From NCBI GenBank assembly GCA_045660445.1, contig JAZRDR010000006.1, positions 1 to 64,000 of the forward strand: a DNA stretch of 64,000 bases, given 5' to 3'. The number at the start of each line of letters is the position of its first letter. Position 1 is the stretch's first letter. Below the pieces are notes generated by a model, which worked only from the letters and a program-made list of their open reading frames with translations, had not been told where the DNA came from and did no database searches. The position numbers were made by a program, and so were the translations under genes. The DNA comes from Faeciplasma sp045660445 (GTDB lineage: Bacteria > Bacillota > Clostridia > Oscillospirales > Ruminococcaceae). This document shows positions 53,250 through 62,107 of the stretch, piece by piece.

Positions 53250-53912
53250 ATGTTTAAACACGAAAAATTGCTTTTTCATCCTGTTTCAGTGGAAAGACCC
53301 AATCCGCAGTATGCGGCGCTTTTGCAGGAACAGCTTGGCGGCGGAAACGGAGAGTTAAAGGCGGCGATGCAATATATGTCTCAAAGCTTCAGGATCAAAG
53401 ATCCAGAAATTAAAGACCTCTTCCTTGACATTGCTGCAGAAGAGCTTGGCCATATGGAAATGGTGGCACAGACCATCAATATGCTTAATGGCCATGATGT
53501 TGATGCCGAAAGTGTTCCCAACGGCGAGATCCAAACGCATGTGCTTTTGGGCTTAAACCCGGGGCTTATCAATGCATCGGGTTATTCCTGGACCGGCGAT
53601 TATGTAACCGTTACAGGAGATCTGTGTGCCGACTTGCTCAGTAATATCGCATCGGAACAGCGTGCAAAGGTGGTTTATGAATATCTTTACCGACAGATAA
53701 ACGACAAAAAGGTGCGTGAAACCATCGACTTTCTTTTAAACCGCGAGGAAGCACACAATCAGATGTTCCGTGATGCCTTTAACAAGGTGCAGAACTCGGG
53801 CTCGAACAGAGATTTTGGCACCACAAAAGCTGCAAAAATGTATTTCTCCATGTCAGACCCCGGACCCAATACTTTTGCCACGGGCGAGACAAAACCCGTA
53901 TCTTTTAGTTAA
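53250..53912 (+). CDS. Manganese catalase/CotJC-like protein
   Basis: A 220-residue ferritin-fold protein of the Mn-catalase family. The first metal helix is LGGGNGELKAAMQYMSQS, the second DIAAEELGHMEMVA, and later LLNREEAHNQMF supplies more Glu/His ligands. The short length fits CotJC spore-coat proteins rather than large catalases. The start at 53250 follows GGAGG; an apparent longer frame to 53046 overlaps the DUF5714 gene and is not used. It protects against peroxide, perhaps in spores; sporulation here is not shown. Confidence 0.87.
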   Translation: MFKHEKLLFHPVSVERPNPQYAALLQEQLGGGNGELKAAMQYMSQSFRIKDPEIKDLFLDIAAEELGHMEMVAQTINMLNGHDVDAESVPNGEIQTHVLLGLNPGLINASGYSWTGDYVTVTGDLCADLLSNIASEQRAKVVYEYLYRQINDKKVRETIDFLLNREEAHNQMFRDAFNKVQNSGSNRDFGTTKAAKMYFSMSDPGPNTFATGETKPVSFS

Positions 53913-53924
53913 TAAAATGTGAAA

Positions 53925-53972
53925 CAGCCTCTTGGTGTTAATCTTCCAACACTAAGAGGCTGGAGTGTTTTT
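53925..53972 (+). terminator. Terminator of the Mn-catalase gene
   Basis: CAGCCTCTTGGTGTT pairs with AACACTAAGAGGCTG, with a T-run about 6 nt later. Confidence 0.75.
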
Positions 53973-54033
53973 GGCACATCTTTTTGCAGACGCATATCAA
54001 AGATGAAACCTGTGTGAACATCTTAAGAAATCG

Positions 54034-54062
54034 TTGACAGTTATGCATGGTTGTGATAAAAT
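54034..54062 (+). promoter_or_regulatory. Promoter of the LOG gene
   Basis: TTGACA (54034-54039) and TAAAAT (54057-54062) with a 17-bp spacer, about 135 bp before the start codon, leaving a fairly long leader. Confidence 0.55.
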
Positions 54063-54197
54063 ACAAATTGCACTGATTTTACGATAAGAATTAGGCTAAA
54101 ATGCATAAACATTCAGCGGATATCCCTATTAAAAAAGAATAAACCAAACAAAACAGTATAGATTAATATTCAAGACAAAATGAAAGGAGAGACTTTA

Positions 54198-54779
54198 ATG
54201 AGGATCTGTGTTTACGGTGCGGCTTCGCCGACGATCGACAAGGATTACATTGAAAAGGTTGAGGTTTTGGGATCTGAAATGGCTTTGCGCAATCATTCGC
54301 TTGTTTTTGGCGGAGGCGGCAACGGACTTATGGGTGCTGTGGCCAGAGGGGTTAAATCTCAGGGCGGCAAGATATTGGGCGTTATCCCCAAGTTCTTCAG
54401 AAACGAAAGCGTTGAAGCTATCAGTGAAATTTGCGACACTCTTATCGAGCCTGACACCATGCGCGAGCGCAAGCAGATAATGGAGGACAATGCAGACGCA
54501 TTCATCGTTGTTCCGGGCGGAATTGGAACATTTGAAGAATTCTTTGAGATCCTCACTCTTAAGCAGCTCTGCCGTCACAACAAGCCAATTGCAATATATA
54601 ACGTCAACGGTTATTATGACGGGCTGAATGCTTTCATGGCTGATGCTATTAAGAAGAACTTTATTAAGGATAACTGCTTTGGACTTTATTACACGACTGA
54701 CAGCCTTGACGAGCTGTTTAAGTATATCGAGGCTCCCGTCAACGAGATCAGAACGGTTAAGGAATTAAAGGATGGGTAA
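54198..54779 (+). CDS. LOG-family nucleotide 5'-monophosphate phosphoribohydrolase
   Basis: A 193-residue Rossmann-like enzyme of the LOG family, which cleaves the base from nucleotide monophosphates. Both signature motifs are present: GGGGNGLMGAVARG and PGGIGTFEEFFE; the DxMRERKQ block (TMRERKQIM) is also seen. AAAGGAG precedes the ATG at 54198. In bacteria its role is nucleotide salvage or house-cleaning; cytokinin production is not implied. Confidence 0.92.
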   Translation: MRICVYGAASPTIDKDYIEKVEVLGSEMALRNHSLVFGGGGNGLMGAVARGVKSQGGKILGVIPKFFRNESVEAISEICDTLIEPDTMRERKQIMEDNADAFIVVPGGIGTFEEFFEILTLKQLCRHNKPIAIYNVNGYYDGLNAFMADAIKKNFIKDNCFGLYYTTDSLDELFKYIEAPVNEIRTVKELKDG

Positions 54780-54782
54780 AAC

Positions 54783-54813
54783 AAAAAGCATCGCTTGATT
54801 GCGATGCTTTTTT
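54783..54813. terminator. Bidirectional terminator
   Basis: AAAAAGCATCGC/GCGATGCTTTTT stem between the LOG gene and the converging ECF operon. Confidence 0.85.
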
Positions 54814-55498
54814 ATATTCCGTATTTAATTTTAACTCGCTCGAGCTTCTCGCCAAATGGTCTTGCCAAAAACCAAAGGAACACAAAGTTCGACACAGCAT
54901 ACATCGCTGTGTGAGGGAGTGCCGTTACAACAGATGCAAGATACAAAGTCATATTAAGCTCGCCGCTATACCACACGACCGACCAAACGTCCATTATAAG
55001 AGAGAAAGCGATACCTGATATAACACCGTATATGCAAAGAAGAACTCTGCTCTTTTTAAGTGGCTTTTTTAAATATCCCGCCAAAAGCCCAATAAGCCCC
55101 CATGCAAGCATTTGAAAAGGTGTCCACGGCCCCTGACCAAAATAAAAATTCGATATAAGTGCCGAAAGTGCACCCACCAAAAAGCCTGCTTCGCCGCCAA
55201 GATACATTGCCGTTATTATTGTCAGCGCAGTAATCGGCTTGAAAAATGGGATGAATCTTCCCACGATGCAAAGCGCTGTCATAACCGCAACCGTCACCGC
55301 ACGGCGCGAGCCGATGAGCTTTTTCTCATAACCCGATATAAACAACACGACAGCCATCAATGCAACCGCAAAGGATATAAAAAGATATCGTTTTTCATCG
55401 AAGACGGTTATGCCCAAAAATATCACAAGAGGGATCAAAACAAACGGCAACGTGACCTTTAAAACTCTTCGTGCGGTTTTATTTTTTATAACTATCAC
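54812..55498 (-). CDS. ECF transporter substrate-binding (S) component
   Basis: A 228-residue membrane protein with about seven hydrophobic segments. Typical S-component text is ALCIVGRFIPFFKPITALTI, LGGEAGFLVGALSALISNFY and FGQGPWTPFQMLAWGLIGLL. It captures the substrate and is driven by the A-A'-T module encoded upstream. The start is a GTG overlapping the ATPase stop by 4 bp. Some S components with the GQGPWTPFQ block have been linked to cobalamin or related compounds; I infer that substrate class only from the surface proteins of the same operon. Confidence 0.85.
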   Translation of the reverse strand: MIVIKNKTARRVLKVTLPFVLIPLVIFLGITVFDEKRYLFISFAVALMAVVLFISGYEKKLIGSRRAVTVAVMTALCIVGRFIPFFKPITALTIITAMYLGGEAGFLVGALSALISNFYFGQGPWTPFQMLAWGLIGLLAGYLKKPLKKSRVLLCIYGVISGIAFSLIMDVWSVVWYSGELNMTLYLASVVTALPHTAMYAVSNFVFLWFLARPFGEKLERVKIKYGI

Positions 55499-57126
55499 TC
55501 GCTGTCACCGCCCTCTTTCTTGTTTAAGAGGCTTAGCTTTGCTGCCTGCTCGAGCGTGACGGCGTTGTTATAATACCCCTTTGTCATTCTTGCTGTGGCT
55601 GTTGTATAGAAGCTGTTTTGCCCAAAGAAACGTGTGGGAGTGTCTTTTGAAACGATTCCTCCTCTAAAGCAAAGCGCGCAGCGATCTGCACACATTGCGG
55701 CAAATTCAACGTCATGAGTGACTATCACGACTGTCATTCCGTTTGATTTAAGTCTTTTAATGATCTCAATAAGCCTTATCTTTGCATTCGCATCAAGACC
55801 TTTTGTGGGCTCGTCCAAAAGAAGAAGCCTTGGCTTTTGCGAAAGCACCCTTGCAAGTGCCAAAAGCTGTTGCTCACCGCCCGAAAGATCATAAGGATGC
55901 AGATCGTAAAGTGCTGAAAGTGCGGATGGGATAAGTTCAGGGCTTATGTCGGCAAGCTCCTTGCGAACAGTGTTTTTCATAAACACCGTTTGCACGTCCT
56001 GCGGAAGCATTGCAACGCACTCGCGATAAAGCGAGCCGTTTTTATAATCCTTTATCTTTTTGCCGAACACCTTAACGCTTCCGCTATAATGCTTAAAAAG
56101 TCCCGCGGCTACGTTTAAGAGTGTCGTTTTTCCCGAACCGTTTCCACCAAGGATGCAAAAGATCTCGTTTTCATAGATCTTCAAGTTCATTCCACAAAGG
56201 GCATCTGCAAGCCCGCGGTTATATTTAAAATAAACCTCGTTAAGCTCGAGAGCGACTTTTTCCGAGTGTGTATATTCCTGTTCTTCAAGCTCGCAAACTG
56301 TGTTTGCAAAATTTGATTCGATAAATTCCCTGCCCTCTCTAACGCTTAAGGGGCAGTTGCCAACACCGCCAACCTTGTGATAAAGTCTTTCAGATGCAGG
56401 CATCATGTTTAAAAGCTTAGTGTCGGCAATATTGGCGACAGCCTCTCGAGGTGGTGCATCCATGATCACCTTGCCATCCTGGAGAGCTATAAGTCTTGTG
56501 CAATCGGGGATGACGTCTTCATGCCTGTGCTCTGCGATTATGACCGTTAGCGCAAGCTCGCGGTTAAGCTTTTTAACGGTTGAAATAAACTCGCTTGCGG
56601 CAATCGGGTCGAGCTGTGCTGTGGGCTCGTCCAGAATCAGCACTTCGGGCTGCATTACCATTACTGCCGCCAAGTTTAAAAGCTGTTTTTGTCCGCCTGA
56701 GAGTGAAGCTGTATCCTTATCAAACCAATCCTGAATCCCGAAATATGCCGCCATCTCGGCAATTCTTGCCGAGATCACGTTGCTTGACAACCCCATATTT
56801 TCAAGTCCAAAGGCAAGCTCGCTGTATACCTTGTCGCAAACTATCTGCTGTTCGGGGCGCTGCATAACATAGCCTATCTTACAGGCAGAGGTGATATCAT
56901 CAAGCTCGTCTATCGGTTTGCCGCAATAATAAACGTCACCCGTTTTTTCGCCCAATGGCGAGACCTCTTTTTTAAGAAGTCTTAAAAGCGTGGATTTTCC
57001 GCTGCCTGTCGCTCCGCAAAGCGCCAAAAGCTCGCCTCTGTTAATTTTCAAAGAGACATTTTTGACAGAGGGTATATCACAATTCGGATATTTGAAGCTT
57101 AGATTTTCGAGCTTAAGTATTTCCAT
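55495..57126 (-). CDS. Fused double ATPase (A-A') of an ECF transporter
   Basis: A 543-residue protein with two ABC domains in one chain. The first has Walker A GATGSGKST, signature LSGGQKQL and Walker B VLILDEPTAQLD; the second has GGNGSGKTT, LSGGEQQL and LLLLDEPTKGLD. It replaces the usual EcfA1 and EcfA2 pair. ATG 57126 has GGAGG 7 nt upstream; the frame extends to 57168. It overlaps the T component by 28 bp and the S component by 4 bp. Confidence 0.93.
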   Translation of the reverse strand: MEILKLENLSFKYPNCDIPSVKNVSLKINRGELLALCGATGSGKSTLLRLLKKEVSPLGEKTGDVYYCGKPIDELDDITSACKIGYVMQRPEQQIVCDKVYSELAFGLENMGLSSNVISARIAEMAAYFGIQDWFDKDTASLSGGQKQLLNLAAVMVMQPEVLILDEPTAQLDPIAASEFISTVKKLNRELALTVIIAEHRHEDVIPDCTRLIALQDGKVIMDAPPREAVANIADTKLLNMMPASERLYHKVGGVGNCPLSVREGREFIESNFANTVCELEEQEYTHSEKVALELNEVYFKYNRGLADALCGMNLKIYENEIFCILGGNGSGKTTLLNVAAGLFKHYSGSVKVFGKKIKDYKNGSLYRECVAMLPQDVQTVFMKNTVRKELADISPELIPSALSALYDLHPYDLSGGEQQLLALARVLSQKPRLLLLDEPTKGLDANAKIRLIEIIKRLKSNGMTVVIVTHDVEFAAMCADRCALCFRGGIVSKDTPTRFFGQNSFYTTATARMTKGYYNNAVTLEQAAKLSLLNKKEGGDSE

Positions 57127-57971
57127 CGCAGTGCCTCCTTTAAGTTTATTATCGACGGCAAAATGCAAAGAATGCCGTATGAGATATATCCCAAAACCGT
57201 TATATATGATGATATGGATAATGATATCTCGGGGTAGAATTCAAATCCCGCATGGTTTATTCCAAACGCTGAAAGCAATAGCAGCAAGATGCTTACAGTA
57301 AGCATAAAAGCATCCTGCAATGTAAATTTAAAAACGGAAAAATGCGTTCTTTTATGAGTGCCATATCCGCGTGCGGTCATACTGTCGGCGGTGATTATGC
57401 CGTTTTCAAGCGACCACGTTACCATCACCGAGAACACGCGAATTCCAAAGCGCGCTTTGTCGATAATATTGTCATCGCTGTAAAGTCCCAAGGCTTTTTG
57501 GGTGTTTACAACTCTTTGCAGCTGCGATTTAAACAAGGGAATATAGCGAAGCGTCATCGAAAAAACAAGTGCCAGCCTTGGCGAAAGTGCGCCAAAGATA
57601 TATAAAAGCTTATCGCTTGTCATTATAAACGAAAAACATCCGAACCAATACATAACTGCGGCTATCATAAGCCCCGAGGATAAGCCGAAAAGCATTGCTT
57701 CAAGTGTGATGGGGTTGTCGTTCAAAACAAACAGAACAGTTTTTCCGTTGTGCGAAACGAGCGTATTTATCACCACTGATGCAAAAACGACTAAAAGCGC
57801 AAATCCGTGCATTTTTGCGGCATTTCTGCCGTGATAAGTCGAATAAAGTATCGCTCCGCCAAAAAGCGAGATCATATTGCAAATGGGGTCTGTGCTGAAC
57901 ATTGTAACACCTGCAACCGCCAAGATATAAATTGCAACCGCAAACGGATTGCAGTCTTTAAATGCACGCAC
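57099..57971 (-). CDS. ECF transporter transmembrane (T) component
   Basis: A 290-residue membrane protein with about six hydrophobic segments and the family's cytosolic coupling text (MTLRYIPLFKSQLQRVVNTQ, SMTARGYGTHKRT). It links the ATPases to the S component. A GTG at 57971 has AAAGGGG 8 nt upstream and is preferred; an in-frame ATG at 57989 lacks a site. Confidence 0.9.
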   Translation of the reverse strand: MRAFKDCNPFAVAIYILAVAGVTMFSTDPICNMISLFGGAILYSTYHGRNAAKMHGFALLVVFASVVINTLVSHNGKTVLFVLNDNPITLEAMLFGLSSGLMIAAVMYWFGCFSFIMTSDKLLYIFGALSPRLALVFSMTLRYIPLFKSQLQRVVNTQKALGLYSDDNIIDKARFGIRVFSVMVTWSLENGIITADSMTARGYGTHKRTHFSVFKFTLQDAFMLTVSILLLLLSAFGINHAGFEFYPEISLSISSYITVLGYISYGILCILPSIINLKEALRWKYLSSKI

Positions 57972-57995
57972 AGATTCATCCCCTTTCATACTAAT

Positions 57996-59504
57996 TTAAA
58001 TCGTTTCCAAGCTCAACGTATAAAGCCACTCGACCTTGTCGCCACTTGAAAGAACGTATTCATCACACCCTAAGGACATCGTTTCGCCGTTAACACGATA
58101 TGTCCAGCCCGAAAGATCGCCAAAATCGAATTCATAAATGTTGCCGATCCCCTCGATGTATTTCATTCCGTCGCTGCCGCTTGATTCAACGTGAAGCGAG
58201 TTAAGCCTTGCCACCTCGATAAGAATATCATAAACGGTGTCGGATGAGTCTATCTCAAGCTCGGTGACTTCTAAAATTACTCCGTCAGAGGGGATGTGCT
58301 TGTCTCTTCCCGCAACGGCATCGCACCTTATTTCAAGGGTTACCGTGCCGATGATGTCGCCCTTTTGTGTTGCTTCACCGTAATAACCCTCGGCCGATTT
58401 AATATCAACGAAGATGACAACAGCTATCATAACCAAGCCAAGCGCCAAGACCGCCAAAAGATTCTTTTTATTCAGCTTTTTTGCGATCGCCAAAGCAATG
58501 CACACGGCCGCCGTTAAGCCGATTATAATGCAAACTGTGATCGGTTTATATCCAATAACTTCGCTTTTTGGCGAGGTATATGAGATGTTATCAAAAAGAT
58601 ATATGCTCCCCTCGCCGTCAATCATATTTGAATATGCCACTAATGCAAGCACTGCCTGCGAGGTTGCGCTTTCGCTTTCTTCGCCGCCCTTAATGTGACA
58701 AAATCCTCCCGACGGAAGCGAATAGTCCTTAATAGCGGTTAAAAGAGTGTTCCCCTCTTTAATAAATCTTTCGTCTGCTTCAAGATCGATATCAAGTGAG
58801 GAAAGAGCGATTATCACCTGCGACACACTTTCGCAATTTTCCTCGCCCATGCTCATAAATCCGCCGTTTGAAAGCTGAGAGTTTGACAAAAACGAAAGCG
58901 CCTTGTCAACAGCCTCACCGATATTTTCATCACTATAATGAGGAGCAAGCGCTTGCAACACCATTGCGGTGGCATCGGTATCGCCCACTTCGCCCATCAC
59001 TGCCCAGCCACCGTCTGAAAGCTGCAAGGAAAGGATCGTGTTGATAACATCGCTTGCAAAGTGTGAGCGCGACTTAAATCCGTTATTTAGAATATGCAGG
59101 CCATATACATAGCTCATAAGCCCCTGCTTGCCCACAGAATCCTCAAGCGTTTGATAGATATATTCACTGTCACCGCCGGTTGCTATATAAGCAAGGGCGA
59201 TTTTTTGGCGAGTCGTTGCCGAGGCAACGCTGTTATCACGCAAATACTCATCAAGCGCTAAGCGATAGTCGGAAAAATCAAGACCGCCATCTTTTGAAAG
59301 TGAAATTATATACCACACGCTGTCGGCAGGGCTTTTTGTTAATGATGAATCAAGCCATTCCTGCACAGTTTCGGTATTAGGATCTAAATGCTTATATTCG
59401 ATGATGCTATCAAGCAATGCGTCCGTCCCATTTGCCGAGATTTCAAGCGCAAGCGAGAATATAAGCAAAGTGCAAATAAGTAAAGATAAAAGTTTATTTT
59501 TCAT
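57996..59504 (-). CDS. Surface protein with alpha/alpha-toroid and DUF4430 (transcobalamin-like) domains
   Basis: A 502-residue exported protein. A signal peptide (1-24) is followed by an alpha/alpha toroid with prenyltransferase/terpenoid-cyclase-type repeats (LQLSDGGWAVMGEVGDTDAT, QLSNGGFMSMGEENCESVSQ, LPSGGFCHIKGGEESESATS). Two membrane helices follow at ~320-370. The C-terminal DUF4430 domain (~395-500) has FDFGDLSGWTYRVNGE and SGDKVEWLYT. Toroid plus DUF4430 are the two folds of mammalian intrinsic factor and transcobalamin. Two membrane helices between them put both domains outside the cell. It overlaps the upstream gene by 11 bp and precedes the ECF T component. Corrinoid binding is inferred. 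Confidence 0.8.
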   Translation of the reverse strand: MKNKLLSLLICTLLIFSLALEISANGTDALLDSIIEYKHLDPNTETVQEWLDSSLTKSPADSVWYIISLSKDGGLDFSDYRLALDEYLRDNSVASATTRQKIALAYIATGGDSEYIYQTLEDSVGKQGLMSYVYGLHILNNGFKSRSHFASDVINTILSLQLSDGGWAVMGEVGDTDATAMVLQALAPHYSDENIGEAVDKALSFLSNSQLSNGGFMSMGEENCESVSQVIIALSSLDIDLEADERFIKEGNTLLTAIKDYSLPSGGFCHIKGGEESESATSQAVLALVAYSNMIDGEGSIYLFDNISYTSPKSEVIGYKPITVCIIIGLTAAVCIALAIAKKLNKKNLLAVLALGLVMIAVVIFVDIKSAEGYYGEATQKGDIIGTVTLEIRCDAVAGRDKHIPSDGVILEVTELEIDSSDTVYDILIEVARLNSLHVESSGSDGMKYIEGIGNIYEFDFGDLSGWTYRVNGETMSLGCDEYVLSSGDKVEWLYTLSLETI

Positions 59505-60294
59505 TGTTTTTTCTCTTAAGTGCTGAATATGAAATGAAAACCGCCACAGAAAGCAGGACTATTACCCCAAGTCCCACAACTGCTGCCGCGCCGATTTTTG
59601 GGGCTGTGCCGATGACTGTTAAAGTGCAGATCGGCGGAACGAGTGTCTCGGTTTCAGACACAGCGCTTATTATGTGTTCGCCTGCTTTGTTGCAGGTTAT
59701 GGTTGCGGTTCCGTTTTCATCGGTGATAATGCCGGTGTCCTTGCCGTTAAGAGTGATATTTGCACCAACCACAGGAACTGTTATGGGATTCCAATTTTCA
59801 TCATATGTTGCCGCCAAAAGCGTTAGGGTGACATTTCCACCCTCCTCGCAGGAAGAGGTCAGTAAATCAAAATAAGAATATGTATCGCTCCACGAAATAA
59901 GGTCGGTATAAGCGTATGCATATAAATGGTCGCCATCCGAAACGGTGTCCAAAAGACTTGCCGAGGACTGGTTATTTATATAATAACCATAGCTTCCGCC
60001 GTTTACAGTTCCCCAAAGCTTGTTTAAGGACAAGCCGTATTCGCTTTTTACTGCCTCATAACCCTCTTTCGCCCCGCCTTTATAAAACTCCTCGTGGGCA
60101 GCAAACAGAGCATCGTTCACGGTGACAACACCGTCACCATCGAAATCGGATACTGCTATTTTTTCATATTTAACAGCTAAGGGTGCGTTATCATCCGAAA
60201 TGGTAACGTATACCGACACATCCTCGGCGCATGTTGTTATGCAAAGTGCAAGTGCAAGCATAACGGCTGTTAAAATGCTAAGTGTTCTTTTCAT
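59494..60294 (-). CDS. Surface-anchored DUF4430-type protein with EF-hand-like and Ig-like segments
   Basis: A 266-residue exported protein. Signal peptide (1-23), an EF-hand or dockerin-like loop VSDFDGDGVVTVNDALFA (~48-65), a DUF4430-like part (LWGTVNGGSYGYYINNQSSA, TVSDGDHLYAYAY), an Ig-like segment (VVGANITLNGKDTGIITDEN), and a C-terminal membrane helix with a KRK anchor. ATG 60294 has GGAGG upstream. It is the first gene of a five-gene operon ending in the ECF S component and is probably the extracellular ligand-capture protein. The ligand is unknown. Confidence 0.78.
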   Translation of the reverse strand: MKRTLSILTAVMLALALCITTCAEDVSVYVTISDDNAPLAVKYEKIAVSDFDGDGVVTVNDALFAAHEEFYKGGAKEGYEAVKSEYGLSLNKLWGTVNGGSYGYYINNQSSASLLDTVSDGDHLYAYAYTDLISWSDTYSYFDLLTSSCEEGGNVTLTLLAATYDENWNPITVPVVGANITLNGKDTGIITDENGTATITCNKAGEHIISAVSETETLVPPICTLTVIGTAPKIGAAAVVGLGVIVLLSVAVFISYSALKRKNNEK

Positions 60295-60379
60295 GTTAAA
60301 TTCCTCCGAATTTTGCATTAAGCGTATTATAGCATACTTTTCAGCATTTTTACAGCCTTTATGAAATTATTTGCATTAT

Positions 60380-60409
60380 AAAAGACTGCCGCAAAAGCAA
60401 CAGTCTTTT
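60380..60409 (-). terminator. Terminator of the deacetylase pair
   Basis: AAAAGACTG (60380-60388) pairs with CAGTCTTTT (60401-60409), 12-nt loop, followed by a weak T-rich stretch on the minus strand. It separates the deacetylase operon from the ECF operon. Confidence 0.55.
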
Positions 60410-60418
60410 GATAGTCAT

Positions 60419-61180
60419 TTAATTTGCCTGAGAATATAACACTCCATTGTGCGCCTCAAGATCACTGCCATAAGCCTCAAAAAGATCGGTAACCGTTACG
60501 AAAGTATAGCCTTCTTCAACAAGTCTTGGCAAAATAGTTTTCAATGCTTCTACAGTGTTATCGTTACCTACAAAGCAATGCAAAACAGCAACCTTGCCCT
60601 CGCTGCATTGTTCAAAGAAGAGTTTTACTCTCTCCTCGGCAGAAACAGTCTTATCCCAGTCCTTTGAACTGAAGCCGCCGATAAAGGGAAGATCTATAAC
60701 GTCATACATTGTCTGGCTCATATCGATATAAGGTGGGCGGAAAAGGTCGGGCGACTGGCCAACAACTTCACGCACCTTGCGCTGAGTTTTTGTAATCTCA
60801 TCCTCGATCTCTTCGGCGGAAAGCTTTGAAGTGTATCCGTGACTCCAAGTGTGGTTACCAAGTTCGCATCCCATTTCATAAGCGCGCTTCATAACCTCGC
60901 CCGATTCGTCATTTATATACTTTCCAATAAGGAAGAATGTTGCAACAGCATCATATTCCTCTAAAAGATCCAAAACCTCTACCATTGTGGTGGTGTTCGG
61001 TCCGTCATCAAATGTAAGTGCTATAAGCTTCTGGGGTTCTTTCACAGTAATCTCCTCCTCGGTCAAAGACGTGTCTTGTTCATTAGTAATCTCATTTTGA
61101 TTATCTGCGGGCATATTTGCGCAAGCTGTGAAAAGCATTGCACCAGCCATCAATAAAAATATTATTCTTTTCATAATCAT
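60419..61180 (-). CDS. Polysaccharide deacetylase lipoprotein 1
   Basis: A 253-residue NodB-domain deacetylase (CE4). Motif 1 IALTFDDGPN holds the catalytic Asp pair, motif 2 is NHTWSHG (two zinc His), motif 3 RPPY, and late VAVLHC carries the last His. A lipobox (TACAN) places it on the membrane surface. It removes acetyl groups from peptidoglycan or xylan. It overlaps its paralog by 4 bp (ATGA). Confidence 0.93.
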   Translation of the reverse strand: MIMKRIIFLLMAGAMLFTACANMPADNQNEITNEQDTSLTEEEITVKEPQKLIALTFDDGPNTTTMVEVLDLLEEYDAVATFFLIGKYINDESGEVMKRAYEMGCELGNHTWSHGYTSKLSAEEIEDEITKTQRKVREVVGQSPDLFRPPYIDMSQTMYDVIDLPFIGGFSSKDWDKTVSAEERVKLFFEQCSEGKVAVLHCFVGNDNTVEALKTILPRLVEEGYTFVTVTDLFEAYGSDLEAHNGVLYSQAN

Positions 61181-61932
61181 TTACCGTAAATATCCGAGTA
61201 AATAACACCGCTGTTTGCTTCGGGTGTTACACCCTTTGCTTCAAAGAGCTCGCTGATGGTTACAAACTTATAACCCTCATCCAAAAGCTCGGGAACGATG
61301 ATTTTAACTGCTTCAACAGTTTCCCAGTTGTCCCATCCGTCATGCATCAAAACGATAATGCCGTCCTGGGCAAAGTTTAAAACGTTCTGCGCTCTCTCTT
61401 CGGCGGGAATACCTGTCCAGTCCATAGAGTCACGGCCGAAGATAAAGGTGTTATCGATAACGTCGTGCATTAAAGGATTTACTGCCAAGAAGGGAGGTCT
61501 GAACAAGGTGGGTTCAACTCCGATATGTTCCTTTACGATGTCCTGAACATACTGAATTTCAGTTTTCATTTCATCAGCGGATTTTTTACTCATATCTTCG
61601 TGGCTCTTTGTGTGGTTGCCGATCTCGCATCCCATTTCATAGGCACGCTTCATAACCTCGGCGGTTTCGTCATTAATGTTGTTGCCGATAACGAAGAATG
61701 TTCCGACAATGTCCATCTCCTCGAAATAGTCGAGCAGCGCGTTTGTCGCGCCAAGACAGGGGCCGTCATCAAAGGAAAGTGCGATAAGCTTGTCATCGGG
61801 GCCGTATTTGGGTTCTTCAACAGGATCGCTCATCTCACCGGCGTCGTAACCGTCGGCTTTGTCATCGGCAGGAGCCGAGCATCCGCAAAGCAAAAGCATA
61901 AACGCTAATAATATAGCTGTTATTCTTTTCAT
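61177..61932 (-). CDS. Polysaccharide deacetylase lipoprotein 2
   Basis: A 251-residue CE4 enzyme closely paralogous to its downstream neighbour: IALSFDDGPC, NHTKSHE, RPPFL and IIVLMHDGWDN. The signal peptide ends in a lipobox (LLLCGCS). ATG 61932 has AAAGGAG upstream; the frame extends to 61974. The tandem pair arose by duplication; motif 1 differs (Cys after GP) and the active-site His block HDGWDN is better kept here than in copy 1 (HCFVGND). Confidence 0.93.
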   Translation of the reverse strand: MKRITAILLAFMLLLCGCSAPADDKADGYDAGEMSDPVEEPKYGPDDKLIALSFDDGPCLGATNALLDYFEEMDIVGTFFVIGNNINDETAEVMKRAYEMGCEIGNHTKSHEDMSKKSADEMKTEIQYVQDIVKEHIGVEPTLFRPPFLAVNPLMHDVIDNTFIFGRDSMDWTGIPAEERAQNVLNFAQDGIIVLMHDGWDNWETVEAVKIIVPELLDEGYKFVTISELFEAKGVTPEANSGVIYSDIYGK

Positions 61933-62010
61933 GTCAAATCTCCTTTGGTGGATTATAATAAGTATATTATACATCCGCTCACATAAAAACGCAATACTGT
62001 TTAGGAGTTA

Positions 62011-62040
62011 TTGACACAGCCGCCTTTTGTCGGATATAAT
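62011..62040 (+). promoter_or_regulatory. Promoter of the TraX-family gene
   Basis: TTGACA (62011-62016) and TATAAT (62035-62040), 18-bp spacer, about 68 bp before the start. Confidence 0.6.
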
Positions 62041-62107
62041 CATATAAAGACATAAATCAGGAAGTCCTGCATTTTATATGCGCGACCTGTGACATTGGAG
62101 AAAAACT

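Noticed and set aside
60295..60450. Possible cobalamin riboswitch ahead of the ECF operon.
   Set aside because: The leader is short, with an ordinary -10 box (TATAAT complement near 60330), and no B12-box-like block was recognised by eye; a covariance-model search would settle it.
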